A stretch of 64,000 nucleotides of DNA from CAVVGB01 sp963747715 (GTDB taxonomy: Bacteria; Actinomycetota; Thermoleophilia; Gaiellales; Gaiellaceae): the NCBI GenBank assembly GCA_963747715.1, contig CAVVGB010000003.1, positions 186,001 through 250,000 of the forward strand. Reading direction: 5' to 3'. The notes below the pieces were generated by a model. The model was not told the origin of the DNA. It did no database searches and worked only from the letters and a program-made list of their open reading frames with translations. Positions 25,233 to 33,388 of this stretch are shown piece by piece; positions within the stretch are counted from its first letter, which is position 1; the number at the start of each line of letters is the position of its first letter. The position numbers were made by a program, and so were the translations under genes.

Positions 25233-26086
25233 CAGAGAGCCTCCACGACCGGGCGCACGAGGCCCGGCAAAGTTTCGAGGTTGTACCCGCCTTCGAGTAT
25301 TAACGCGCGCCGCTCGCAAAGCCTTCCCGCGCGCGCGGCGAGCTCACCGAAGCCCTGAGGAGTCACCCTCATGCCGCCGATCAGGTCGCCGTCGCCGGCG
25401 TCGAAGCCGGCCGAGATGAGGAGCAGGTCGGGCGCGAACCGGTTGATCGCCGGCTCGACGGTCTCGTCCATCGTCTGCACGTACTCGGGGTCGCCCGAGC
25501 CGGCGGGCAGCGGGACGTTGATCGTGGACTCGTTGCCGTCGCCCGGCCCGCCGGTGCCTGGCCAGAACGGCCACTGCTGAATCGAGATGAACAGCACCGT
25601 CGGGTCGTTCAGGAACATCGCCTGAGTCCCATTGCCGTGGTGGACGTCCCAGTCGAGGATGGCCACGCGCTCCAGCCCGAGCTCGCGCTGCGCGAACCGG
25701 GTCGCGATGGCGACGTTGTTGAAGAGGCAGAAGCCCATGGCGCGGTCCGGGAGCGCGTGGTGTCCCGGCGGGCGCGCAAGAGCGAAGCCGTTGAGCTCGA
25801 CCGCCTGAAGGGCGGCTCCGGCCGCGAGCAGACTCGCCTCGTACGTGGTGGGCGTGCAGACCGTGTCGGCGTCGAGCATGGTCGTCTCGCCGGACTCGCA
25901 CGCGCGCTGGACGTCGTCGATGTAGTAGGTGTGATGGCACGCGGCGACATGCTGGATGTCGGCCGGCCGCGCTTCCTCGAAGTCGGGAAATGCCTCGAGC
26001 AGCACCTGGATCCTCTCGGGCCGCTCGGGGTGCTCCCCGGTCGGGTGCAGGCTCCCGAAGTCCGGGTGGCTGACGAGCGCTACCAC
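25232..26086 (-). CDS. histone deacetylase-like amidohydrolase
   Basis: A 284-residue class II HDAC/acetoin-utilisation/acetylpolyamine amidohydrolase family enzyme. The zinc site is complete: ILDWDVHHGNGTQ (Asp, His) and SAGFDAGDGD (Asp). The charge-relay PPGHHALPDRAMGFCLFNN and the start HPTGEHPERPERI are typical. Substrates in bacteria include acetylpolyamines and acetylated proteins; which applies here is unknown. GTG 26086 overlaps the end of the SDR gene by 7 bases, and the stop is fused to the thioredoxin start. Confidence 0.92.
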   Translation of the reverse strand: MVALVSHPDFGSLHPTGEHPERPERIQVLLEAFPDFEEARPADIQHVAACHHTYYIDDVQRACESGETTMLDADTVCTPTTYEASLLAAGAALQAVELNGFALARPPGHHALPDRAMGFCLFNNVAIATRFAQRELGLERVAILDWDVHHGNGTQAMFLNDPTVLFISIQQWPFWPGTGGPGDGNESTINVPLPAGSGDPEYVQTMDETVEPAINRFAPDLLLISAGFDAGDGDLIGGMRVTPQGFGELAARAGRLCERRALILEGGYNLETLPGLVRPVVEAL

Positions 26087-26820
26087 GCGGGCTTCTGGAC
26101 CACCTGCTGGGCCATCGCCCCGTCGATCAGGATGCTCGCGCCGCTGACGTAGCGCGCCTCGTCGCCGGCGAGGTAGGAGACAAGCCCCGCCACCTCCTCG
26201 GGCTCACCGGGACGTCCCAGCGGGATCTCCGAGACGAGCGCGTCCGCCTCCTCGTTCCGTTCCGTCGCAATCGCTCCCGGCGCAACCGCGTTGACCCTGA
26301 TGCCGTCGGCCGCCAGCTCGAGCGCGAGCGAGCGCGTCAACATCCCGAGCGCCGCCTTGCCGGCGGCATACAGGGCGAACCCCGGACGTGGGATGTGCTC
26401 GTGCACGCTCGTGATGTTCACGATCGCACCGCCACCGCTCGCCTTCATTGAAAGCGCCGCGGCGCGAGCAAGGAGAAAGGCGCCGCGCACGTCGATGGTG
26501 AAGATCCTGTCGAAGTCATCCGAAGTTAGATCGAGCGCCGGCTTCGCTGCCGTCACGCCGGCGTTGTTGACGAGCACGTCGATGCGTCCGAGCTTCTCGA
26601 CCGCCTCCCGCACGATGCGCTCACACGTCTCCGGATCCGCGACGTCGCCCGGGACCCATTCCGCGCGACCGTGCGCGGCGATCTCGTCGAAACGCTCGCG
26701 TGCGTCGTCTTCTTCATCACGCGTGTGAAAGGCAAGCGCGAAACCGTCGGCCTGCAAGCGCTGCGCGATGGCCCAGCCGATCCCGGTGTCTGCGCCCGTT
26801 ACGAGGGCGACCCGGTCCAC
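26080..26820 (-). CDS. SDR-family oxidoreductase (FabG-like)
   Basis: A 246-residue classical short-chain dehydrogenase. It has TGADTGIG, NNAGVTAAKP, the Ser in VNITSVHEH, YAAGKAALGM (Tyr-x-x-x-Lys) and the late YVSGASILIDGAM, resembling FabG/glucose-1-dehydrogenase-like members. The substrate is unknown. GTG 26820 is 9 bases downstream of the exonuclease stop. It sits between nucleic-acid and protein-modification genes without an obvious metabolic partner. Confidence 0.9.
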   Translation of the reverse strand: MDRVALVTGADTGIGWAIAQRLQADGFALAFHTRDEEDDARERFDEIAAHGRAEWVPGDVADPETCERIVREAVEKLGRIDVLVNNAGVTAAKPALDLTSDDFDRIFTIDVRGAFLLARAAALSMKASGGGAIVNITSVHEHIPRPGFALYAAGKAALGMLTRSLALELAADGIRVNAVAPGAIATERNEEADALVSEIPLGRPGEPEEVAGLVSYLAGDEARYVSGASILIDGAMAQQVVQKPAW

Positions 26821-26829
26821 GGCGCAAGC

Positions 26830-27657
26830 TTATGCGCGCTCCCCGAGCCGCTTGGACAGTGCGTTCAGACCCCAGTCGGCGGCGAGCTTGGAGGCCCGCT
26901 CCCACTGCGGCTGGGCGTCCGGGACATCGGGGACGGGAGCCTCGTACTGGAGCCGCGCGATGCGGAGGTACTCGCGCAGATCGTCCCCCTGCTTCGGAAA
27001 CGCGCCGCCCTGAATCGCGGCGTCCAAGGAGCCAAAGCGCTTCAGGATCGTTGCGGCACGGCCCGGGCCGACGCCCGCCGCGCCCGGAATCTTGTCGGAC
27101 GAGTCACCCCGCAGTGCGATGAAATCCGGCACGAGATCGGGGCCGACCCCGTAGATCTCCTTCACCTCGTCGGGCCCCACGCGATCGATCTCGCTGAAGC
27201 GCCGCCGCGGCCGCAGGATCGTCGTCTTCGGGCTCGCGAGCTGGAACATGTCGCGGTCGGTCGTGAGGACGACCGACTCACCCCCGCGCTCCTCCTCGGC
27301 CATGACCGCAGCAGCCATGAAGTCGTCCGCCTCGTAACCGTCGCCCTTCGCCCACGCGAACCCGAGCGCCCCCACGAACTCCGTCAGCCGGTCGAGCTGG
27401 AACAGGAGCTCCGGCGGGAAGTAACGCCCCTCCTGGTACTGCGGCAGGAGCTCGTTCCGATACGTGGGCACGCCGATCGTGTCGAAGCCGACGAAGACCG
27501 CGCGCGGCTCCTCGTTCTCCCACGTCGCGAGGAGCATGTTCGAGAAGCCGATGATGGAGTTGGCCGGCCGGCCCTCACCGTCCTTGATGGAGTCGGGGAG
27601 CGCGTGCCAGGCCCGGTGGGCGAGGTTGTCGCCGTCCACGACCAGGAGAGGCCTCAC
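26830..27657 (-). CDS. 5'-3' exonuclease (FEN-type, PolA N-domain-like)
   Basis: A 275-residue stand-alone 5' nuclease resembling the N-terminal domain of DNA polymerase I. Metal-binding acidic residues appear in LLVVDGDNLAHRAW, YEADDFMAAA and TTDRDMFQL. The helix-hairpin-helix region is DFIALRGDSSDKIPGAAGVG. It removes RNA primers or 5' flaps in replication and repair. GTG 27657 is divergent from topB by 80 bases, and it is the first gene of the exonuclease - SDR - HDAC - thioredoxin operon. Confidence 0.92.
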   Translation of the reverse strand: MRPLLVVDGDNLAHRAWHALPDSIKDGEGRPANSIIGFSNMLLATWENEEPRAVFVGFDTIGVPTYRNELLPQYQEGRYFPPELLFQLDRLTEFVGALGFAWAKGDGYEADDFMAAAVMAEEERGGESVVLTTDRDMFQLASPKTTILRPRRRFSEIDRVGPDEVKEIYGVGPDLVPDFIALRGDSSDKIPGAAGVGPGRAATILKRFGSLDAAIQGGAFPKQGDDLREYLRIARLQYEAPVPDVPDAQPQWERASKLAADWGLNALSKRLGERA

Positions 27658-27737
27658 GGCGCGGAGTATGCCTTCGCCTAGGGAAACGCCCTCCCGCTGC
27701 CGAAAGGGCGGTTTGAGCCCTTCGCTACGCTGGACCC

Positions 27738-29954
27738 ATGGGTAAGACCCTCGTCATAGCCGAGAAGCCGTCCGTCGGCCGCGACATCGCGTCCGCGCTT
27801 CCGGGCGTCTTCGACAAGGACGAGGCCTTCCTCGAATCCGACGAATACGTGATCACCTGGGCCGTCGGCCACCTGGTCGAGCTGGTCGAGCCCGAGGACT
27901 ACGACGAGCGCCTCAAGAAGTGGCGGATGGCCGACCTCCCGATCATCCCGGACGCTTTCCAGCTCCGCCCGCGCGACGCCAAGGCCAAGAAGCAGCTCAA
28001 GGCCATCCACAAGCTCCTGAAGCGCGAGGACGTCGACCGAGTCATCAACGCCTGCGACGCCGGGCGTGAGGGCGAACTCATCTTCGCCTACATCTGGGAC
28101 ACCTCCGGCGCCGACAAGCCCGTCGAGCGCCTCTGGATCAGCTCGATGACGAAGCAGGCGATCCGCGAGGGCTTCGAGCAGCTGCGCCCGCGCGACCAGC
28201 TCTTCCCGCTCGAGGAGGCCGCTCGCTCCCGCTCCGAGGCCGACTGGCTGATCGGCATGAACGCAACGCGCGCCGCCACGATTCGCGGCCGCGCCTGGGT
28301 CGGAGGCGTCGTCTCGCTCGGACGCGTGCAGACGCCGACCCTCGCCATGCTCGTCAAGCGCGAGCGCGAGATTCAGGCCTTCGTGCCGCAGCCCTACTGG
28401 CTCGTGCACGGGACCTTCGAGGCGCCTTCGCGCGCCGGCTACGCCGCCCTCTGGTTCGAGGGCGACGAGAACCGCATCTGGAACACCGACGCGCTTCCCG
28501 GCCAGAAGCGCGCCGAAGACATCGTCGCCAAGGTCAGCGGCAAGGACGGCACGGTCGCCTCGGTCGAGCGCAAGGAGCAGTCCGAGCGCTCGCCGCTCCT
28601 GTACGACCTCACGAGCCTCCAGCGCGACGCCAACCGCCGCTTCGGCTTCGCCGCGCGCCGCACGCTTCAGGCCGCGCAGTCCCTGTATGAAGGGAAGAAG
28701 GCGATCACGTATCCGCGCACGTCCTCGCGCTACCTCTCGGGCGACCTCGTTCCCCAGCTGAAGCCGACGGCCGAAACGCTGGTTCCGATCTCCGACTACG
28801 AGAAGGCCGCGCGCTACGTGCTCGAGCTCGACCAGCTGCCGCTCACGCGCGTCGTCAACGACGCGCGCGTCGACGACCACCACGCCATCATCCCGACCGA
28901 CGACGAGCACGACATCGACACGTTCTCGCCCGACGAGCGGCGCATCTTCGACCTCATCGCGCGCCGCTTCCTCGCCGTCTTCCACCCGCCCGCCCGCTAC
29001 GCGAACACGACCGTCATCACCGAGGTCGAGCAGGAGACCTTCCGCACGCGCGGCAAGGTGACGCTCGAAGCGGGGTGGCGCGCCGTGTACGGGCTCGACC
29101 TCGAGGAGGCCACGCAGAAGCAGGGCGAGGAGGAGCAGGAGGGCGGCGAGCTGCCGCAGCTCGAGGAGGGCATGACCGTCCGTTGTGCCGAAGCGCTCTC
29201 CGAGGCGAAGGAGACGAAGGCGCCGCCGCGCTACACCGAGGCGACGCTCCTCTCCGCCATGGAGGGCGCCGGCAAGATCGTCGACGACGTCGAGCTGCGC
29301 GAGGCGATGAAGGAGCGCGGGCTCGGCACGCCGGCGACGCGCGCCGAGATCATCGAGACGCTCATCCGCCGGGAGTACGTCGATCGGATCGGCAAGGAGC
29401 TTGCGCCAACCCCGAAGGGCCTCCAGGTGATCACCATGCTCGAGGGGCACCAGCTGACCTCGCCCGACCTGACCGGCGACTGGGAGAAGCGCCTCCGCGA
29501 CATCGAGCACGGGGAGGGCGACCGGTCCGCCTTCATGGGCGACATCGCCGAATTCACCCGCTCGACCGTGGAGAAGATCGCCGCCCTCGACAAGGAGAAG
29601 CTCAAGCCCGAGCGGGTCGAGCTCGGCCTCTGCCCCCGCTGCGGGGCCGAGACCGGCGAGATCATCAAGGAGAACAGCCGGGCCTACGGGTGCACGAGCT
29701 GGAAGTCCCGGGAGGAGACGGGCTGCGGCTTCGTCATCTGGAAGCGGGTCGCCAGCCGCACCCTGACCCCCGAGATCGCCCGCCAGCTCCTCGAGGAGGG
29801 CAAGACCCGGGAGGTCTTGGCGGGCTTCCGCTCCCGGGCGGGCAAACCATTCCGGGCTCGGCTCGTATTAACCGATGGGAAGGTCGAGTTCGAGTTCCCG
29901 CAGCGGAAAGCCGCCGCGGAGACCTCGGCGGCGGGCGAGCCCGCCGGCTCCTAA
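27738..29954 (+). CDS. topB: DNA topoisomerase III-type type IA topoisomerase
   Basis: A 738-residue type IA topoisomerase. The Toprim domain opens with LVIAEKPSVGRDIA and has ACDAGREGELIF. The catalytic Tyr is Tyr325 in AITYPRTSSRYL. LGTPATRAEIIETLIRREYV is a conserved C-terminal-core motif. A zinc-like CPRCGAETGEI with later Cys residues lies near residue 635, followed by a repeat-type tail (LLEEGKTREVLAGFRS). The lack of three zinc fingers and the overall form match TopB rather than TopA. It relaxes or decatenates DNA. No partner helicase is nearby. Confidence 0.93.
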   Translation: MGKTLVIAEKPSVGRDIASALPGVFDKDEAFLESDEYVITWAVGHLVELVEPEDYDERLKKWRMADLPIIPDAFQLRPRDAKAKKQLKAIHKLLKREDVDRVINACDAGREGELIFAYIWDTSGADKPVERLWISSMTKQAIREGFEQLRPRDQLFPLEEAARSRSEADWLIGMNATRAATIRGRAWVGGVVSLGRVQTPTLAMLVKREREIQAFVPQPYWLVHGTFEAPSRAGYAALWFEGDENRIWNTDALPGQKRAEDIVAKVSGKDGTVASVERKEQSERSPLLYDLTSLQRDANRRFGFAARRTLQAAQSLYEGKKAITYPRTSSRYLSGDLVPQLKPTAETLVPISDYEKAARYVLELDQLPLTRVVNDARVDDHHAIIPTDDEHDIDTFSPDERRIFDLIARRFLAVFHPPARYANTTVITEVEQETFRTRGKVTLEAGWRAVYGLDLEEATQKQGEEEQEGGELPQLEEGMTVRCAEALSEAKETKAPPRYTEATLLSAMEGAGKIVDDVELREAMKERGLGTPATRAEIIETLIRREYVDRIGKELAPTPKGLQVITMLEGHQLTSPDLTGDWEKRLRDIEHGEGDRSAFMGDIAEFTRSTVEKIAALDKEKLKPERVELGLCPRCGAETGEIIKENSRAYGCTSWKSREETGCGFVIWKRVASRTLTPEIARQLLEEGKTREVLAGFRSRAGKPFRARLVLTDGKVEFEFPQRKAAAETSAAGEPAGS

Positions 29955-29991
29955 TCCGAGGTTAGAACAGGGTTAAGGAGGGGCATGGCCT

Positions 29992-30021
29992 CTGGTTAAA
30001 CCAGGGAATTCGTCGTACAGT
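29992..30021 (+). promoter_or_regulatory. putative sigma-gene promoter with palindromic operator
   Basis: CTGGTTAAACCAG (29992-30004) is a perfect 13-base palindrome with a single central base. TGGTTA (29993-29998) and TACAGT (30016-30021), separated by 17 bases, could be -35 and -10 boxes, which would place the palindrome over the -35 element as an operator. It sits 81 bases before the sigma-factor start codon. The assignment is by pattern only. Confidence 0.4.
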
Positions 30022-30039
30022 GAGAACGTTGAGTTAGGT

Positions 30040-30055
30040 GGACGGAAGTCCGTCC
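30040..30055 (+). repeat. inverted repeat in the 5' leader of the sigma gene
   Basis: GGACGGA-AG-TCCGTCC is a perfect 7-bp inverted repeat with a 2-base centre. It lies downstream of the putative -10 element and 30 bases before the GTG start. In RNA it could form a short hairpin in the leader; in DNA it could be a second operator half. A GAAAGGA ribosome binding site follows it. Confidence 0.5.
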
Positions 30056-30084
30056 GCACGCCGCGAAAGGATACGACGCCACAC

Positions 30085-31158
30085 GTGACACCCCAACCGC
30101 ATGATGTCCTGGACACGGTCCAGGGGCGCTCTCTCCTGGAGGGCGCAGAAGAGCGTGGCTACGTCGAGCCGGCTGAGCTCGAGGCGCTCGCGCTCGAGCT
30201 CGACCTGGGTGAGGATGAGATGTCCGAGTTCGCCCAGGAGCTCGAGGCGATCGGCCTCGAGATCGGGCCTCCGGCCGAGGAGGCCGCCGAGGCCGCCGAG
30301 GCCGAGCAGCCCGAGCAGATCGCCGCCGGGCCCGTCAGCGGGGCCGGCGACAGCCTGCAGCTCTTCCTGGCCGACGTCGGGCGCCACAAGCTCCTGACCG
30401 CCGCCGACGAGGTCATGCTCGCCAAGCGGATCGAGCAGGGCGACCTCCGGGCCAAGCGCCACATGATCGAGTCGAACCTGCGCCTGGTCGTCTCGATCGC
30501 CAAGGGCTACCGGGGCCTGGGAGTCCCGTTCCTCGACCTGATCCAGGAGGGCACCCTGGGCCTCAACCGCGCCGTCGAGAAGTTCGACTGGCGCCGGGGC
30601 TTCAAGTTCTCCACCTACGCCACTTGGTGGATCCGCCAGTCGGTGCAGCGCGCCGTGGCGAACAACGCGCGCACGATCCGCGTGCCCGTGCACGTGGTCG
30701 AGCGCCAGCAGAAGCTCGGCCGGGCCGCCCGCCGGCTCGAGGTCGAGCTCGGCCGCGAGGCCACCAAGGAAGAGCTTGCGGAGGCCACCGGCCTCCCGAT
30801 CCAGCACGTCGACGAGGCTCTCGGGGCCGCCCAGGCCTCGGTCTCCCTCAACCAGACGGTGGGAGCCGACGACGAGGGCGAGCTCGGGGATCTCTTCGCC
30901 GACCGCGAGGCCGTCGATCCCTTCGACGAGGCCGAGGAGTCGCTTCGCAAGCAGGGCGTCCGCAAGGCCCTGAACGCGCTTCCCGAGCGGGAGCGGCGCA
31001 TCCTCGAGCTTCGCTTCGGCTTCGAGGGCGACCCCTGGACGCTCGAGGCGATCGGCGCCGAGCTCGGGCTGACGCGCGAGCGCGTCCGCCAGCTCGAGGG
31101 CCAGGCCCTCCAGCGCCTCGCCGCCATCCGCGACCTTTCCTCGGTCGCAGCGGTCTAA
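30085..31158 (+). CDS. principal RNA polymerase sigma factor (sigma-70, RpoD/SigA type)
   Basis: A 357-residue group 1/2 sigma-70 factor. An acidic N-terminal section (about 1-85) resembles a short region 1.1. Region 1.2 starts at DSLQLFLADVGRHKLL. Region 2 holds LRLVVSIAKGYRGLGVPFLD, IQEGTLGLNRAVEKFDWRRG and FKFSTYATWWIRQSVQRA, nearly invariant in housekeeping sigmas. Region 3 includes RTIRVPVHVVE, and region 4 ends with GAELGLTRERVRQLEGQALQRL. Starts with GTG 30085. Whether it is the only primary sigma in the genome cannot be judged here. A REP-like palindrome follows 17 bases after its stop. Confidence 0.92.
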   Translation: MTPQPHDVLDTVQGRSLLEGAEERGYVEPAELEALALELDLGEDEMSEFAQELEAIGLEIGPPAEEAAEAAEAEQPEQIAAGPVSGAGDSLQLFLADVGRHKLLTAADEVMLAKRIEQGDLRAKRHMIESNLRLVVSIAKGYRGLGVPFLDLIQEGTLGLNRAVEKFDWRRGFKFSTYATWWIRQSVQRAVANNARTIRVPVHVVERQQKLGRAARRLEVELGREATKEELAEATGLPIQHVDEALGAAQASVSLNQTVGADDEGELGDLFADREAVDPFDEAEESLRKQGVRKALNALPERERRILELRFGFEGDPWTLEAIGAELGLTRERVRQLEGQALQRLAAIRDLSSVAAV

Positions 31159-31174
31159 GGCATCGATCTGAAGA

Positions 31175-31202
31175 GGTAGGGGCGGGGCATGCCCCGCCCG
31201 GC
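31175..31202 (+). repeat. REP-like palindromic element, copy 1
   Basis: A 28-base element whose core GGGCGGGGCATGCCCCGCCC (31180-31199) is a perfect 20-base palindrome, flanked by GGTAG and GGC. The same 28 bases occur inverted at 61587-61614. It sits 17 bases after the sigma-factor stop codon and could stabilise or terminate that transcript, but no T run follows. Confidence 0.85.
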
Positions 31203-31221
31203 CTCGCCGCGACTTCGCGGC

Positions 31222-31316
31222 TTATCCACAGGCACCATCCGGCGCTGGGGTCTGGTGCCCCGTCGCCCTCGGCTTCTCGGTGCAGGTTTCGGCGGTTTTC
31301 CACAGACTGATCCACA
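31222..31316 (+). other. cluster of three DnaA-box-like sites
   Basis: TTATCCACA at 31222-31230 is a perfect consensus DnaA box. TTTTCCACA at 31296-31304 and TGATCCACA at 31308-31316 each differ from it at one position. All lie in the 220-base gap between the sigma-factor gene and the small LuxR gene and point the same way. They may bind DnaA for regulation or titration; no dnaA or dnaN gene is visible to support a chromosomal origin. Confidence 0.5.
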
Positions 31317-31378
31317 AGGGGTAGGCCTCCCTCAATCGAGGGTGAGCCGCACCCCCTGAAACGCCGATTTTCTGGGCG

Positions 31379-31714
31379 ATGGACGCCGCCGAGCGCAAGC
31401 AGATCCTGTCCCGCTACCTCGACCACTCGCGCCGCTTCGACGAGGCGGCTGCGCGCCGGAACGGGGACGGGGACGGGGCCGACGTCATTCCGCTCCAGCC
31501 GCCGCTTCGCGAGCTCGAGCAAGAGCCCACCATGCGGGAAATCGAGGTGCTCCAGCTGATCTCGGACGGCCTCGTCAACCGCGAGATCGGCCAGCGCCTC
31601 TTCCTCTCAGAGGAAACCGTCAAATCGCACGTCCGCCACCTGCTCGCCAAGCTGCAGGCACGCAGCCGCGCGCATGCGGTGGCCATCGGCTTTCGCCGGG
31701 GCCTGATCGGCTAG
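31379..31714 (+). CDS. LuxR-type HTH protein without receiver domain
   Basis: A 111-residue protein. Residues about 1-45 are helical and charged. The C-terminal half is a LuxR/NarL helix-turn-helix: MREIEVLQLISDGLVNREIG, then FLSEETVKSHVRHLLAKLQARSRAHAV. There is no receiver or ligand domain, so it may bind DNA constitutively or respond through a partner. It lies downstream of the sigma gene and is bracketed on both sides by DnaA-box-like sequences. The starting ATG is at 31379. Confidence 0.85.
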   Translation: MDAAERKQILSRYLDHSRRFDEAAARRNGDGDGADVIPLQPPLRELEQEPTMREIEVLQLISDGLVNREIGQRLFLSEETVKSHVRHLLAKLQARSRAHAVAIGFRRGLIG

Positions 31715-31749
31715 CCGTCCCGCGGGACGCCCTGGCTAGCCAGACCGGC

Positions 31750-31815
31750 TAATCCACTCTTTCCACAGTTTCTTTACAGATCCCTCATGTGAGGGATGTG
31801 TCGTTCTGTGGAAAA
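31750..31815 (+). other. second DnaA-box-like cluster with an 18-base palindrome
   Basis: The region holds TAATCCACT (31750-31758), CTTTCCACA (31759-31767) and TGTGGAAAA (31807-31815). The last is the exact reverse complement of the TTTTCCACA box at 31296. Between them ATCCCTCA-TG-TGAGGGAT (31780-31797) is a perfect inverted repeat without a T run. The stretch 31715-31990 has no gene; apart from these sites it holds a possible ribosome binding site AAGGAGGTT (31983-31991) for the broken gene that follows. Confidence 0.4.
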
Positions 31816-31990
31816 CCTAAGACTTCGAGAGCTTTACCAGCTGCGGCCAGCACCGGCAAAGGTGCCAAGAACGCCAGTGCAGTGAGGAGGCTCACGACTC
31901 GAGTACGCACGTGGAGCATCTGCCACTCCTCTCGAGGGGGACGACGGCCAGGAATCTTATACCCCTTTTGGGGGAGATTTCAAGGAGGTT

Positions 31991-33386
31991 ATGACGTCTT
32001 TCTTTCGCCTGGATTGACGCGAATTCGGCTGGGCCGAGCTGTGGCCGCCGTGCATGGCTACGCGGTCGTCCTGGTCCTTGCGGTTCTCGTGCTCGCCGCG
32101 ACTCTGATCGCCTCAGTCGTGGACCTCGACGCGCCGACTTTGGGTGCTTGGAGCGCTCTTGCTGGTTGCTCTTCTGGCGGAGGAGCAGAGCGTACAGATC
32201 TCCGCCCAAACACAGGTGTCGATTTCGGCATTTCCGATTCTCTTCGCGGCGGTAGTCCACGGGCCGCTGGACGCCATGCTGATCGGGGCATGTGCTCTGC
32301 GCTCGAGACTTCGGCGACCGTTCACTCGCTGGCTCGTCTGGACGGCATCTCGGATCTCTTGTCGCCGGCATTGCTGGGCTCGCTGGCTTACTCGCTTCTG
32401 ACAGAGGATCCCTCGTTCGGCAACCTCTTGCTAGCGGTCGCAGCCGCTGCGATGGCGGAGGTAGCCGGCGACATCGGGCTAACCGCTGACCGTCGCTATT
32501 CGTGGCAGTGGATCGTTTGTTGAGACCGCTCGCGCAATGAGTCGTCAGTTGGCTTGGCATCGTTCCCCTGTACACGCCCGTCATCGCAGTGCTTGTCTAC
32601 GCATACCAAGAGCTTTCGCCTTGGACACTGTCTCTTGTTTTTCATTCCCGCACTCGCGGCGCAGCGGCTGCTTGTTCTCTACCAGGAACAGAACGCTCAT
32701 TGGCACGATCTCGCCCCGCGAACCAGACGTCTCGAACGGGCCAGACTCTCCTTCGCGAGTGCCCTTGTCGCTGCCTTGGACGCACGAGATCGTTACACCG
32801 CCGGTCATTCCGCCGCGGTTGCGGTTTACGCGCGTGACATCGCGAGGCGGCTCGGTCTACCAGACGATCAACAGCAGCTTGCCCATCTGTGCGGCTTGGT
32901 CCACGACATCGGAAAGGTCGGCCTTCCAGCTGGACTCCTTGAGAAACCAGGGGCGCTGACCTTCGACGAGCGACGCATCATGGAGGAGCACTCAGAAATT
33001 GGTGAGCGGATTCTCGCGAATGTGGAGGATTACCGGAGATCGCGAGGATCGTGCGGCACCATCACGAGCGCTGGGACGGAAACGGTTATCCGGATCGGGT
33101 CGTCGGCAACGAGATCCCACTCATCTCGCGGATCATTGCCGTTGCAGACGCCTACAACGCGATGACCTCGGGTCGTCCATATCGAGACGCGATGCCGAGC
33201 CGGGTAGCGCGACTTCGGCTCGCGCAAGCGGTCGATACGCAGTTCGACACGACCGTCGTAGCCGCGTTCGAAGCAATTTTGGCGGGTTCGAGCGAGTCAT
33301 ACGTTTCGGGACGGGATGCAGACTTCGCCCTCGAGGCGCAGCGCCAGCCAGCGCTCGCATTGGCTACGGCCGTCGGAGCTGCTTAG
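31991..33386 (+). pseudogene. membrane HD-GYP phosphodiesterase, broken by many frameshifts
   Basis: Fragments in all three frames together spell a membrane-anchored HD-GYP protein of about 460 residues. ATG 31991 follows AAGGAGG and gives MTSFFRLD before the frame stops. Further fragments include VVLVLAVLVLAATLIAS, then EEQSVQISAQTQVSISAFPI, YAYQELSPWTLSL and AAQRLLVLYQEQ (hydrophobic sensor region). The catalytic domain has ALDARDRYTAGHS, LCGLVHDIGKVGLPAGLLEK (His-Asp pair) and, after another shift, RHHHERWDGNGYP (the GYP motif). At least seven frame changes are needed, of mixed sign, so this looks like real decay. HD-GYP enzymes hydrolyse cyclic di-GMP. The last 110 residues (from about 33051) are in one frame. 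Confidence 0.75.
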
Positions 33387-33388
33387 TC

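Noticed and set aside
27678..29510. 610-codon open frame antisense to topB
   Set aside because: It mirrors the codons of an intact, well-conserved topoisomerase III gene; long antisense frames are expected in GC-rich DNA and the translation is low complexity.
31780..31797. Rho-independent terminator of the small LuxR gene
   Set aside because: The palindrome is perfect, but it has only a 2-base loop and no T run on either side, so it was listed as a possible protein site instead.
31200..31820. Chromosomal origin of replication
   Set aside because: DnaA-box-like sites are present, but dnaA, dnaN, rpmH, parA/parB and an AT-rich unwinding element are not; kept only as a DnaA-binding candidate.
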